From NCBI GenBank assembly GCA_023450085.1, contig JAEXHI010000001.1:62001-126000 (forward strand): DNA of 64,000 nt. The letters are read 5' to 3'. Made by a program: the position numbers and the translations under genes. This document shows, in pieces, positions 16,286 to 24,276 of the stretch (position 1 is its first letter; each line of letters begins with the position of its first letter). Below the pieces are notes generated by a model. That model was not told the DNA's origin. It did no database searches and worked only from the letters and a program-made list of their open reading frames with translations. The DNA is from Bacteroidota bacterium. GTDB lineage: Bacteria; Bacteroidota; Bacteroidia; Sphingobacteriales; Sphingobacteriaceae.

Positions 16286-16927
16286 CTAATGCCCCGTCTC
16301 ACCCCCTTGTATAAAAGTCGAACCGTCTTTGTTGATGACGAGATAAACGTTAGATGCTAAATCTGTTAATGGTATTCCAACGGCAAACCTAATCAATATT
16401 TGATCTCTTTCATTAAAAGTAATATGTGGAGTTCCTAAACTCCCAAAGCGGTTTAGTTTGTCATCTAAAAGCTCAGAAAAAATTGCTCTTTTAACCATCA
16501 TATTGGTTAATGTATCTTGGCCTTTCCATAGCATTATTTTAGCAGCAAAATCATATGTGACAAAATCTTTTGGATTTTTGCTTCCAAATGCGAATTTCTT
16601 TGGAATGATCAACGTTTTGTCTTTTAAACAATAATACTTAATAGATAATTTAAGGGTATCATCTTTAATCATGAACAACGTATCTTGATGGATTACTTTA
16701 TCATATTGGCTCAATAGGTATTTTTTTCCTTCCTCATAAGTTGGCGGCAGATTATCTCCATTTCCATCCCCCAATGCCATTTGTTCGGCAACGGTCAACT
16801 GCTTACCAGTTCCTACTGAGTCAGTTGTTTTTGTAGATTTGCCAACCTCACTATTTCTGGCACAGCCACACACAAAAAGGCTTAACAAAAAAAACAATAT
16901 TTTCATTTGTACCGTATTATTCATCAT
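16286..16927 (-). CDS. Lipoprotein of unknown function (cassette region gene 9)
   Basis: A 213-residue lipoprotein with lipobox FVCGC; the ATG at 16906 (MKILFFLLSLFVCGC) gives a more typical signal than the ATG at 16927. The mature part has a Ser/Thr-rich linker, then AEQMALGDGNGDNLPPTYEEGKKYL-type sequence and a beta-rich domain (KDDTLKLSIKYYCLKDKTLIIPKKF, HITFNERDQILIRFAVGIPLTDLA). No family is recognised. A 150-bp AT-rich gap with no clear gene precedes it. No 130-bp repeat borders this gene, so the upstream half of the array lacks them. Confidence 0.7.
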   Translation of the reverse strand: MMNNTVQMKILFFLLSLFVCGCARNSEVGKSTKTTDSVGTGKQLTVAEQMALGDGNGDNLPPTYEEGKKYLLSQYDKVIHQDTLFMIKDDTLKLSIKYYCLKDKTLIIPKKFAFGSKNPKDFVTYDFAAKIMLWKGQDTLTNMMVKRAIFSELLDDKLNRFGSLGTPHITFNERDQILIRFAVGIPLTDLASNVYLVINKDGSTFIQGGETGH

Positions 16928-17077
16928 TTTTCAAACTATAAACAATATGCATCCGTATCTCCTTTTAGCAAACCTTTACCGCAGTAAATAGTGCCAATGC
17001 TTACTTGTACTTTCGCTAAAGCTACCCAGAAAACAACCAATACAATTTTGTCTTGGAATCATATCGAAGACAATCAT

Positions 17078-17389
17078 TTACTTGTTATTTCTAAATCTAG
17101 ATCTACTATAAAAAACATTGAGTATTAGACATACTGCAGTAATATAGCAAGCCAGTTCTAACTCTAATAACATAATTTCTCCATGACCAAACTCTAGATA
17201 AATCCCTCTTTCTCTTAAAGTTTGATGAATTCTTACCGCTAAATCAAAGTAAAAATAAATACTGATTAAATAGACTGGCACAATCAATATCAACCACTTA
17301 AGATTTACCTTTAACATCACCCTCCTTAATAAAAAAGATAAGGTTAAAAAAAGTAGATAGATACCTATCAAAATCAATGTTTCTTTCAT
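17078..17389 (-). CDS. Small three-span membrane protein (cassette region gene 10)
   Basis: A 103-residue membrane protein with spans near residues 4-22 (TLILIGIYLLFLTLSFLL), 31-49 (KWLILIVPVYLISIYFYF) and 76-96 (LELACYITAVCLILNVFY), joined by a loop with RIHQTLRERGIYLEFGHGE. The start codon overlaps the stop of the preceding gene 17386-17829 by four bases, so the two are translationally coupled. No family is recognised. Confidence 0.65.
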   Translation of the reverse strand: MKETLILIGIYLLFLTLSFLLRRVMLKVNLKWLILIVPVYLISIYFYFDLAVRIHQTLRERGIYLEFGHGEIMLLELELACYITAVCLILNVFYSRSRFRNNK

Positions 17390-17829
17390 TTTTCAAACTC
17401 TAAAACATACAATTTCTCTTTTTCGGAAGATCGTCCCAGATATAATCTTTCCTTTTCTTTTCCTTTGATGGTGTAAACGATACCATTTAGCTGAATTTTA
17501 TCCCCCTTAAGCATTCGATATTCCAAAGTATCTCTTAAGCCGTGGATTTGCTGAAATTTTGGGTCTCGAATAACGTCTTTCTCAAAAAATTCAAGATAGC
17601 CTAAGGGTTTCCAGATAGAAAACTTAGAAAGATCTCCTTTTTCATCATAGTCCTCTATCCAATTCACGAAATACTTTTTCCCTTTAAAATTGACGATGCT
17701 ATCCGTGCCAATTCCGTTATAAACTGAATGAACCCTATGAGCCGTCATTTTTCTAATCACCCGAGGTGGATTTTGCTGAAAACAGCAATAACTCATCAGC
17801 AACAGAGATATGGAGAGCAATTTTAACAT
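17386..17829 (-). CDS. Exported small protein, duplicated (paralogue of 18379-18813)
   Basis: About 147 residues from the ATG at 17829, chosen because the paralogue at 18813 starts at the same place and the bases before it are conserved. The signal is MLKLLSISLLLMSYCCFQ. The mature domain shares QNPPRV(I/L)RKMTA, GYLEF, LRDTLEYR and NGIVYTIKGK with the paralogue, so it is a real protein of a small repeated family of unknown function. Conservation extends about 45 bp upstream of the start, showing that a unit with its leader was copied. Its stop overlaps the start of the membrane protein gene 17078-17389. Confidence 0.75.
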   Translation of the reverse strand: MLKLLSISLLLMSYCCFQQNPPRVIRKMTAHRVHSVYNGIGTDSIVNFKGKKYFVNWIEDYDEKGDLSKFSIWKPLGYLEFFEKDVIRDPKFQQIHGLRDTLEYRMLKGDKIQLNGIVYTIKGKEKERLYLGRSSEKEKLYVLEFEK

Positions 17830-17876
17830 GATGTCGAAAAATAAGCATTTTACCATTAAAAAGCAGTGAAACATCA

Positions 17877-18362
17877 CTAATTGGGCTTGAAAACTCTTTT
17901 TTCTGGCAGTTGAAAAAATGGATAAACTTGGTAAAAAACATCTACCTTTTTAATCCCTAAACTATCTGATAAAACCCAAACTTTAAATATTTTATTATTC
18001 TTGTTTTTTTCTTCTTGTACTATTGAAGGTTCTTTTACCGAAAAATAGTTTTCAGCTCCTGAATACACATAAACTTTCTTATCTCTTACATAAGTATAAA
18101 ACAAAGGGTACTTTTTCTCTTTTGCATATTCTTCAAAAGTTAACGAATTGCTTCCTTTATACAATATTACTTGATAACTATCAGGAGCTTTCTTATCAAT
18201 ATATATTTCATATATACAATCTTCGCACGGTTCTTGAGCAATATATGCTTCCATTAACTTTTTAAGATTGCTTTCCAACTCTACCCCACCTGTTGTACCT
18301 TCTCGATCATATCTGCAAGCTAAAACAATAAGAATAAAAAACAATAGAATGACTTGTTTCAT
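17877..18362 (-). CDS. Lipoprotein of unknown function (cassette region gene 11)
   Basis: A 161-residue lipoprotein with signal MKQVILLFFILIVLAC. The mature part holds a CEDC pair (EPCEDCIYEIYID) that could form a disulphide or bind metal, then strands SYQVILYKGSNSLTFEEYAKE and KVYVYSGAENYFSVKEP, and a C-terminal IKKVDVFYQVYPFFQL. No family is recognised. It lies between the two copies of the duplicated gene, which suggests that it was caught between them when the duplication happened or that the unit of duplication was larger. Confidence 0.72.
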   Translation of the reverse strand: MKQVILLFFILIVLACRYDREGTTGGVELESNLKKLMEAYIAQEPCEDCIYEIYIDKKAPDSYQVILYKGSNSLTFEEYAKEKKYPLFYTYVRDKKVYVYSGAENYFSVKEPSIVQEEKNKNNKIFKVWVLSDSLGIKKVDVFYQVYPFFQLPEKRVFKPN

Positions 18363-18378
18363 AGATTGATAACGCTTG

Positions 18379-18813
18379 CTATTTAAATTCTAAAACATAT
18401 AAATCCCCTTTTTGGAAAGGTCTCACTAAATACAATCTATCCTTATCTTTCCCTTTAATAGTATAAACGATCCCATTTAACCGAACCTTATTATTTTTAA
18501 GTCTACGATATTCAAGGGTATCTCTTAGCTGATAAGGTTCTTGAAATTTTTGATTATGAATGATATTTTTTTCATCAAACTCAAGATATCCTAAACCCTT
18601 AAAGATCGATACTTTAGTTAGTGCTCCTTTGTCGTCATAATCCTCTATTAAATTCACTGCATATCGTTTGCCTCTATAATCAATAATTGTATCACCGCCA
18701 TTATAAGACCTAGGCATTTGATTAGCCGTCATTTTTCTGAGCACTCGAGGTGGATTTTGCTGAAAGCTGCAATAACCTAACAGCAGCAGAGATATGGAGA
18801 GCAATTTTAACAT
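18379..18813 (-). CDS. Exported small protein, duplicated (paralogue of 17386-17829)
   Basis: A 144-residue exported protein (signal MLKLLSISLLLLGYCSFQ). It aligns over its whole length with 17386-17829 (NPPRVLRKMTA, LIEDYDDKGALTKVSIF, GLGYLEFDEK, LRDTLEYRRL, NGIVYTIKGKDKDRLYL). This is the first gene of the minus-strand array, facing away from fecR with a 155-bp gap between the two starts. The function is unknown. The pair differ enough in the middle to suggest that the copies have diverged in specificity or are drifting. Confidence 0.75.
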   Translation of the reverse strand: MLKLLSISLLLLGYCSFQQNPPRVLRKMTANQMPRSYNGGDTIIDYRGKRYAVNLIEDYDDKGALTKVSIFKGLGYLEFDEKNIIHNQKFQEPYQLRDTLEYRRLKNNKVRLNGIVYTIKGKDKDRLYLVRPFQKGDLYVLEFK

Positions 18814-18880
18814 GATGTCGAAAAATAAGCATTTTACTGTTAAAAAGCAGGAAAATTCATTATTTCTACGACTTTACATC

Positions 18881-18902
18881 ATTTATATTTAATCTAAATA
18901 AA
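18881..18902 (+). promoter_or_regulatory. Motif shared by fecR and the ECF sigma gene
   Basis: The 22 bases ending TTAATCTAAATAAA differ in only one position from 28247-28268 upstream of the sigma gene, and similarity extends leftward as ACTTnnCAT. It lies 66 bp before the fecR ATG. It may be a promoter read by the ECF sigma factor itself or a common operator. Confidence 0.5.
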
Positions 18903-18968
18903 AAAATATTTCTCCCATGGGATAAAAGGGTAGCATGAAAATGTATAGTAGGTATATTTTGATATGCA

Positions 18969-20003
18969 ATGCCGGAAATAGCACATTATTCTACTTACCA
19001 TCTTTTTGATTTTTTACTAGATCCTCTATTTAAAGAATGGGTTTTACATCCCAATACGCAAAGCGATGAATATTGGCAATTGGTACTCGAACAGCATCCG
19101 CAGCAAAGGGAAACCATTTATAAAGCCATCCAAATTATTCAAAATCGCCCTGCGGTAAATAACGAAATATTAAGCGAACGCAAACAAGCGCTTTGGGATA
19201 AAATTGATACCGCTACGGCTGAACAACCAAAAATTATCCCCATCCGCAAATCAAGTCGTTCTTATTTAAAGTATGCCGCAGCAGTCATCGTATTGCTCAG
19301 CATTTTTGGTAGCGTTTGGTTGTACAAAAGCACTTCCGAAATTTACATTGCCACAGGCAATGGCCAAAGCAAAACCATTTGGCTTCCCGACAGTTCACAG
19401 GTGCTATTGGGCCCCAACTCCAGCCTTAGCTATCAGAGAAATTTTGCGCATGCACAACGCAGGGAAGTATGGGCCAAAGGCGATATCAAGTTCAACGTAA
19501 AGCACCTTAACCAAAATCCGCAACGGGTTAAAGACGGTGAAACTTTTATCGTGCATTTGAACCATAAAATTGCCGTAGAAGTTTTAGGAACCATATTTAC
19601 CATTAACAATCGCAGAGAACAAACTCTGGTATCGCTCCTTTCGGGCTCTGTTAAAGTGACCAAAAACCAAGAGCAAATACTATTAAAACCAGGGCAAAGC
19701 GTAGCTGCCAACAAGCAAAAACCTTTACAGCTAAATGCAGCGGCACCACAGCAAATGGTAAGAGACTGGCAGGAACAAATGGTAACGCTTAACCGTACCA
19801 GCGTAAAACAAATTATAGACCTGATGGGAGACAGTTACGGCATCAAACTAAAGGTTGAAAACACTCAAATTTTACGTAAAGAAATAGATGGTGTGCTGCC
19901 ACTTAACGACCAAGAAAAGGCCTTGCAGATTTTAACGAGCATTACCAATACCCACTTGCAGGAGAAAGAAGGCGTGTACCTATTAAAAGAGGTGAAGCCA
20001 TGA
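18969..20003 (+). CDS. fecR: FecR-family anti-sigma factor
   Basis: A 344-residue inner-membrane anti-sigma factor. The cytoplasmic part (1-95) should bind an ECF sigma factor, a single span lies at 99-118 (YLKYAAAVIVLLSIFGSVWL), the FecR domain follows at about 125-225 (YIATGNGQSKTIWLPDSSQVLLGPNSSLSY, VEVLGTIFTINNRREQTLVSLLSGSV) and a C-terminal STN-like domain at about 265-340 contacts the receptor. It overlaps the receptor gene by four bases (ATGA), so receptor and sensor are made together. Unusually, its sigma gene is not next to it but after the operon at 28277; the two share an upstream motif. The N-terminus is intact. Confidence 0.92.
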   Translation: MPEIAHYSTYHLFDFLLDPLFKEWVLHPNTQSDEYWQLVLEQHPQQRETIYKAIQIIQNRPAVNNEILSERKQALWDKIDTATAEQPKIIPIRKSSRSYLKYAAAVIVLLSIFGSVWLYKSTSEIYIATGNGQSKTIWLPDSSQVLLGPNSSLSYQRNFAHAQRREVWAKGDIKFNVKHLNQNPQRVKDGETFIVHLNHKIAVEVLGTIFTINNRREQTLVSLLSGSVKVTKNQEQILLKPGQSVAANKQKPLQLNAAAPQQMVRDWQEQMVTLNRTSVKQIIDLMGDSYGIKLKVENTQILRKEIDGVLPLNDQEKALQILTSITNTHLQEKEGVYLLKEVKP

Positions 20004-23000
20004 GAAAAACCCTGATAAGCCTATTATTGGTACTGCTAAGTCTAGTGAGTTTCGCACAGCAAAAAATGGCTTTAAAAGAAGCATTAGACCTGATTGCCAA
20101 GCGTAAAAATGTAAAATTCACTTACGAACATCAATTGGTAAAAGATATTGAAGTCACTTTTGAAGCGGCCAACATTGCCAACCAAACGACTGAGTTTTTG
20201 CTGAACAAATTATTACAGCAAACCAATATTACCTGGAATGCCGTAGGCAAAAACTTTTACACCTTAACCAAAGCAAAATCGAAGGAAATTGGCAAACCTA
20301 ACACTGCAGCGACCCTACCTGCCAGTAATTTGGACCATAGCGGCTATCCAATTCAAAATTCGCTGAACAATAACCTACAGATTTCCTTGGATAAAAGCAT
20401 TACACTTTCAGGAAGGGTTAGAGAAAAGAAAACAGGAAAGGCAATTGTTTCGGCTACTGTGCTGCTCAAGGAACTTGGCATCAACACCATGACCGATGAA
20501 AATGGCTACTATAGCTTTAAAAACCTAATTGGTGGCAAAACCACTTTAGCGGTACAATTTTTAACCATGGTAAAGCAGGAAAGGGAGCTTTTCTTAACTA
20601 CAGGAAATCAATATCACATTGATTTTGATTTGGAAGAAAATGTACTGTCGTTACAGCAAGTGGAAGTGGTAGCTACCGAGAAAAAATCTGGTGGTCCTAC
20701 CACCTCTGTCATCTCACAAAAAGCCATTGAACATTTACAGGCCACCAGCTTGGCTGATGTACTACAGTTACTACCAGGCGGATTGGCCTCAAACCCTGAT
20801 TTCTCGAACGTCAACAAAACGGCCTTACGCCAAATTAATACCAATAACATGGGTAGTTTGGGTACGGCAGTACTTATTAATGGTGCTCCAGTTTCCAATA
20901 ATGCCAATTTACAAGTGCTTAATCCAGCAAGCTCTGGCGCCAATGCTTCATTTTCGACCAGTACTGGCAGTGGTACGGATTTGCGCCAAATTTCGGCCGA
21001 CAACATCGAATCCATTGAAGTGATTAGGGGTGTGCCCTCTGTAGAATATGGCGATTTGACCAACGGAGCCATCTTGGTGAACACTAAGGCAGGACAAACA
21101 CCTTTTCAGTTAAAAGCCAGGGTTAATCCTACGCTGAACCAACTTTGGTTGGGAAAAGGTTTCGCCCTTGGCAAAAAAGCAGGTAACCTTAATGCCGATA
21201 TTGATTACACGAAATCTTATTCGGATCCACGTTTTGCGTACGATGCTTACAACAGACTAACAGGAAGCTTATTGTACTCCAACACTTTTTTTAAAGAACA
21301 ACCGCTTTACACCTCTACCAGTTTTTCTTATGCCATGAATATGGATGAGCTCAAACAGGATCCGGATGACGCCAAAACACTTACCGAAAACAGGGCAAAA
21401 GACAATGCTTTTAGGTTTACTTCTAACGGTCGTTGGAACCTTAACCAGCGCTTTGCCAAAGTCATTCAATACAACATTAGTGCAAATTATGCACTGCAAC
21501 GAGGGTACCAACAAAGCTTGATCAGCAATTATATCTACCCCATGTCGTACGCTATGAACGACACCACCATGGTGGGTCAATATGTACCCAGCGAATATTT
21601 AAGCCGCGTTTGGATAGAAGGAAAGCCTTTTAACTTGTTTGCCAAACTAACCAATAGTTTTTTCCTTAAAACGGGCAATTTCAACCATCGTTTTTTAATG
21701 GGTGCCGAGTGGCGCACGGATGCCAATTACGGCAGTGGAAAAAGCTTTGATCAAACCCGACCTCCTCGCTTAAGTGGCAACAGCTCCATGAGGCCTTTTT
21801 CTTACGAAAACATTCCTGCACTTAACCAATTATCATTTTATGCCGAAGACCAGATTTATGGCAAATTATTCGGCCGTAATATCGACCTGCAACTTGGCTT
21901 AAGGTATGATAATGTACAACCTACCAAATTCTTAAGCAGCAATTTAGGCACCGTGCTATCACCTCGTTTCAACATCAGCTATCAGCTTTCAAATGCATTG
22001 AACATTAGAGGGGGTTATGGCATTACTGCCAAAGCACCTACCCTGTTGTACCTATATCCGCAAGATGCGTATTTCGACCTACTGAACTTCAATTATTACG
22101 CCACCAATCCTGCAGAACGTTTACTTATTGTAACGACCAGACGTTTCAACAGTGGCAACAACAACTTAAAAATTGCCACAAACAATAAAGCTGAACTGGG
22201 ATTTGATTACACCTTGTTTGGCAGTCGCCAGTTAAGAGTTACCTTATTTAAGGAACACATTAAAAACGGTTACGATTTTGGCAGCACTCTACAAACTTCG
22301 GTACTTATTCCTGTGACCAATTACGTAGTGGTTTCGGCACCTAGCGGTCAGCCACCCGTGGTAGCTCCGGGCAGCAGTTATAACTTTTTTGCCAGTTACA
22401 ACCAACCTACCAACAATGTAGACACCAAAAACAAGGGTGTCGAATTTGATTTGGACCTGGGACATTTCGAAGCCATTAAAACCTCTTTTGTGCTTAACGG
22501 TGCTTGGTTAAATACCCAAAGCATCAACACTGGATATTACATCGTTAAACGACAAAACTCTGGTGCCGAACCTTCCAAAGTTCCCATTTACGATAGCGGC
22601 AGGGGAACGGACTATACCCGAATGAGCAGCACGTTACGCATGATCCACCACATCCCACAAGCAAGGTTGGTGGTCACTTTGGCCGCTCAAACCATTTGGG
22701 TAGACAAGAACAAGTATCTGGGTTACCAATCTATCCCCATTGGTTACATACAAAACAGTAACGGCAATTTGGTTTGGCTTACAAATGAACAGCGCAATAG
22801 CCCCACCATTATTAATGATAATGAGCTGAACCTGAACATTGCAAAAGAATATTACACTACCGAAAAATGGAAGCCTTTATGGCTCTTTAACCTCCGATTG
22901 ACCAAAGAAATTGGCAAGGCAATGAGCTTTTCATTCTTTGCCAATAACGTTTTAATGGACCGTCCATTAGAAGAAAGCAACCGCTGGGCTGGGCAATACA

Positions 23001-23053
23001 GCCGACGCAATCCCAAGTTGTTCTTCGGTTCCGAAATCAGTATTAAATTTTAA
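20000..23053 (+). CDS. TonB-dependent transducer receptor with STN domain
   Basis: A 1017-residue outer-membrane receptor. The signal (1-20) is followed by an STN domain (21-93; KEALDLIAKRKNVKFTYEHQ), which signals to FecR when the receptor is loaded, a carboxypeptidase-regulatory-like domain (about 135-215; LSGRVREKKTGKAIVSATVLL), a plug (225-345; LADVLQLLPGG, NIESIEVIRGVPSVEYGDLTNGAI) and a barrel ending FFGSEISIKF. It lacks the SusC signature and no SusD is present, so it is not a glycan importer of the Sus type. Downstream genes encode a surface lipoprotein, another barrel and a protease-like protein, so a peptide, haem or metal complex is a reasonable cargo, but this is inference. Confidence 0.9.
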   Translation: MRKTLISLLLVLLSLVSFAQQKMALKEALDLIAKRKNVKFTYEHQLVKDIEVTFEAANIANQTTEFLLNKLLQQTNITWNAVGKNFYTLTKAKSKEIGKPNTAATLPASNLDHSGYPIQNSLNNNLQISLDKSITLSGRVREKKTGKAIVSATVLLKELGINTMTDENGYYSFKNLIGGKTTLAVQFLTMVKQERELFLTTGNQYHIDFDLEENVLSLQQVEVVATEKKSGGPTTSVISQKAIEHLQATSLADVLQLLPGGLASNPDFSNVNKTALRQINTNNMGSLGTAVLINGAPVSNNANLQVLNPASSGANASFSTSTGSGTDLRQISADNIESIEVIRGVPSVEYGDLTNGAILVNTKAGQTPFQLKARVNPTLNQLWLGKGFALGKKAGNLNADIDYTKSYSDPRFAYDAYNRLTGSLLYSNTFFKEQPLYTSTSFSYAMNMDELKQDPDDAKTLTENRAKDNAFRFTSNGRWNLNQRFAKVIQYNISANYALQRGYQQSLISNYIYPMSYAMNDTTMVGQYVPSEYLSRVWIEGKPFNLFAKLTNSFFLKTGNFNHRFLMGAEWRTDANYGSGKSFDQTRPPRLSGNSSMRPFSYENIPALNQLSFYAEDQIYGKLFGRNIDLQLGLRYDNVQPTKFLSSNLGTVLSPRFNISYQLSNALNIRGGYGITAKAPTLLYLYPQDAYFDLLNFNYYATNPAERLLIVTTRRFNSGNNNLKIATNNKAELGFDYTLFGSRQLRVTLFKEHIKNGYDFGSTLQTSVLIPVTNYVVVSAPSGQPPVVAPGSSYNFFASYNQPTNNVDTKNKGVEFDLDLGHFEAIKTSFVLNGAWLNTQSINTGYYIVKRQNSGAEPSKVPIYDSGRGTDYTRMSSTLRMIHHIPQARLVVTLAAQTIWVDKNKYLGYQSIPIGYIQNSNGNLVWLTNEQRNSPTIINDNELNLNIAKEYYTTEKWKPLWLFNLRLTKEIGKAMSFSFFANNVLMDRPLEESNRWAGQYSRRNPKLFFGSEISIKF

Positions 23054-23065
23054 ATCCTCATAAAC

Positions 23066-24274
23066 ATGAAAAAAACAAATCTCTACGTTTCACTTTTGCT
23101 CTCCATACTCTTTATTGCCATACAGGCATGCAAGAAATCCAATACCGCTGCTCCTACCGTAAGCTATACGGTAACCGTAAGCTATCCCGATAACTATGCA
23201 CAAAGCAAAGTGGGCAGCGCCAAGGTTACGCTTACCAATACCACTACCAACGGTAAAGAAACAGCCAATACCAATGCAGAAGGGGTAGCTACCTTTGCTT
23301 CATTACTTCCTGGGAACTACCAAGTGAGTGTTGAAAAAACGGTAACCGCTACGGAAGCATTAACCTTAACGGGTTTTGAAACCGAGGTTTTCTTAAACGC
23401 TTCGGCCACCAATCAGTTCATTACCGCTAATGGTAATTTAGACCTTAAACTTGCAGGAAGTAAAGTAGGTGGATTGGTGTTTAAACAAATTTACTACACC
23501 GGTTCTAGAACCCCATCTAACGGTACTTATTTTACCGACCAGTTTTACGAAATCTACAACAACTCTACCGAGGTAATTTATGCAGATAGCCTTTATCTTG
23601 GTGAAAGCGGTGGTACGGCCAAAATTACTGCGTCCTCTATTCCTTTTGCTTTCGATAAAAGTGCAGGCAATGTATATCTTACTACCGTTTGGATGATTCC
23701 AGGTACTGGAAAATCACACCCTATTAAGCCAGGAGAATCTATTGTGATTTCGAGCAATGGTATTAATCATAAAAGTGATGCTGCTGGTAATCCAAATTCA
23801 GTAGACTTGGGCAAAGGCATTTCAGATTTTGAAGGTTATGTAGCCAGCACAGGAAAAGACGTAGACAATCCTGATGTACCTAACATGGATTTAGTATTGT
23901 TCACTACTTCTACCAACAACTGGTTAACGACTGTTTTTGGGCCAAGCATGGTGATTTTCAAAACCAAAAACATCAGCAGCTACAGACAGTTAACTGAACC
24001 TAATAGCACCAACACCAGGTTATTTATGGAAGTACCAGGATCGGTTATTATTGATGCCGTAGAAGCCAATACCAATGCAGGAGCTGTTGACTTTAAACGT
24101 TTCCCTGCTGCATTAGATGCTGGTTTCCAATATTGCTCAGGCACCTACGTAAAAGAGGCAATTGTACGCAAAGTACGTTCGACCGTTAACGGACGCCGAG
24201 TATTGCAAGACACCAACAACTCAAGCAACGATTTTACCGTAACCAAAAATATTTTGCCTAAAGGCTGGGAATAA
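23066..24274 (+). CDS. DUF4876-like surface lipoprotein
   Basis: A 402-residue lipoprotein (lipobox IQAC, Cys22) that follows the receptor by 12 bp. The first domain (30-115) is a carboxypeptidase-regulatory-like sandwich (GSAKVTLTNTTTNGKETANT, ATFASLLPGNYQVSVE). The rest has the lamin-tail-like motif FYEIYNNSTEVIYADSLYLGE and the segment NPDVPNMDLVLF, features of the DUF4876 family, which occurs next to TonB receptors in Bacteroidota. It is probably exposed at the surface, where it could help the receptor capture its ligand. Neither the ligand nor a reaction is known for the family. Assignment rests on the domain order and context. Confidence 0.7.
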   Translation: MKKTNLYVSLLLSILFIAIQACKKSNTAAPTVSYTVTVSYPDNYAQSKVGSAKVTLTNTTTNGKETANTNAEGVATFASLLPGNYQVSVEKTVTATEALTLTGFETEVFLNASATNQFITANGNLDLKLAGSKVGGLVFKQIYYTGSRTPSNGTYFTDQFYEIYNNSTEVIYADSLYLGESGGTAKITASSIPFAFDKSAGNVYLTTVWMIPGTGKSHPIKPGESIVISSNGINHKSDAAGNPNSVDLGKGISDFEGYVASTGKDVDNPDVPNMDLVLFTTSTNNWLTTVFGPSMVIFKTKNISSYRQLTEPNSTNTRLFMEVPGSVIIDAVEANTNAGAVDFKRFPAALDAGFQYCSGTYVKEAIVRKVRSTVNGRRVLQDTNNSSNDFTVTKNILPKGWE

Positions 24275-24276
24275 TC

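Noticed and set aside
16930..17060. Short minus-strand frame with a signal-like start (VLVVFWVALAKVQVS) before 16927
   Set aside because: It has no ATG, only about 40 residues, and no family pattern; it may be a decayed gene but cannot be supported.
10963..18813. CRISPR array
   Set aside because: The repeats are about 130 bp, separated by genes of hundreds of bases, not 30-bp repeats with short unique spacers.
20614..21084. Minus-strand frame inside the TonB receptor gene
   Set aside because: It is a shadow of the receptor reading frame, with low-complexity composition and no start context.
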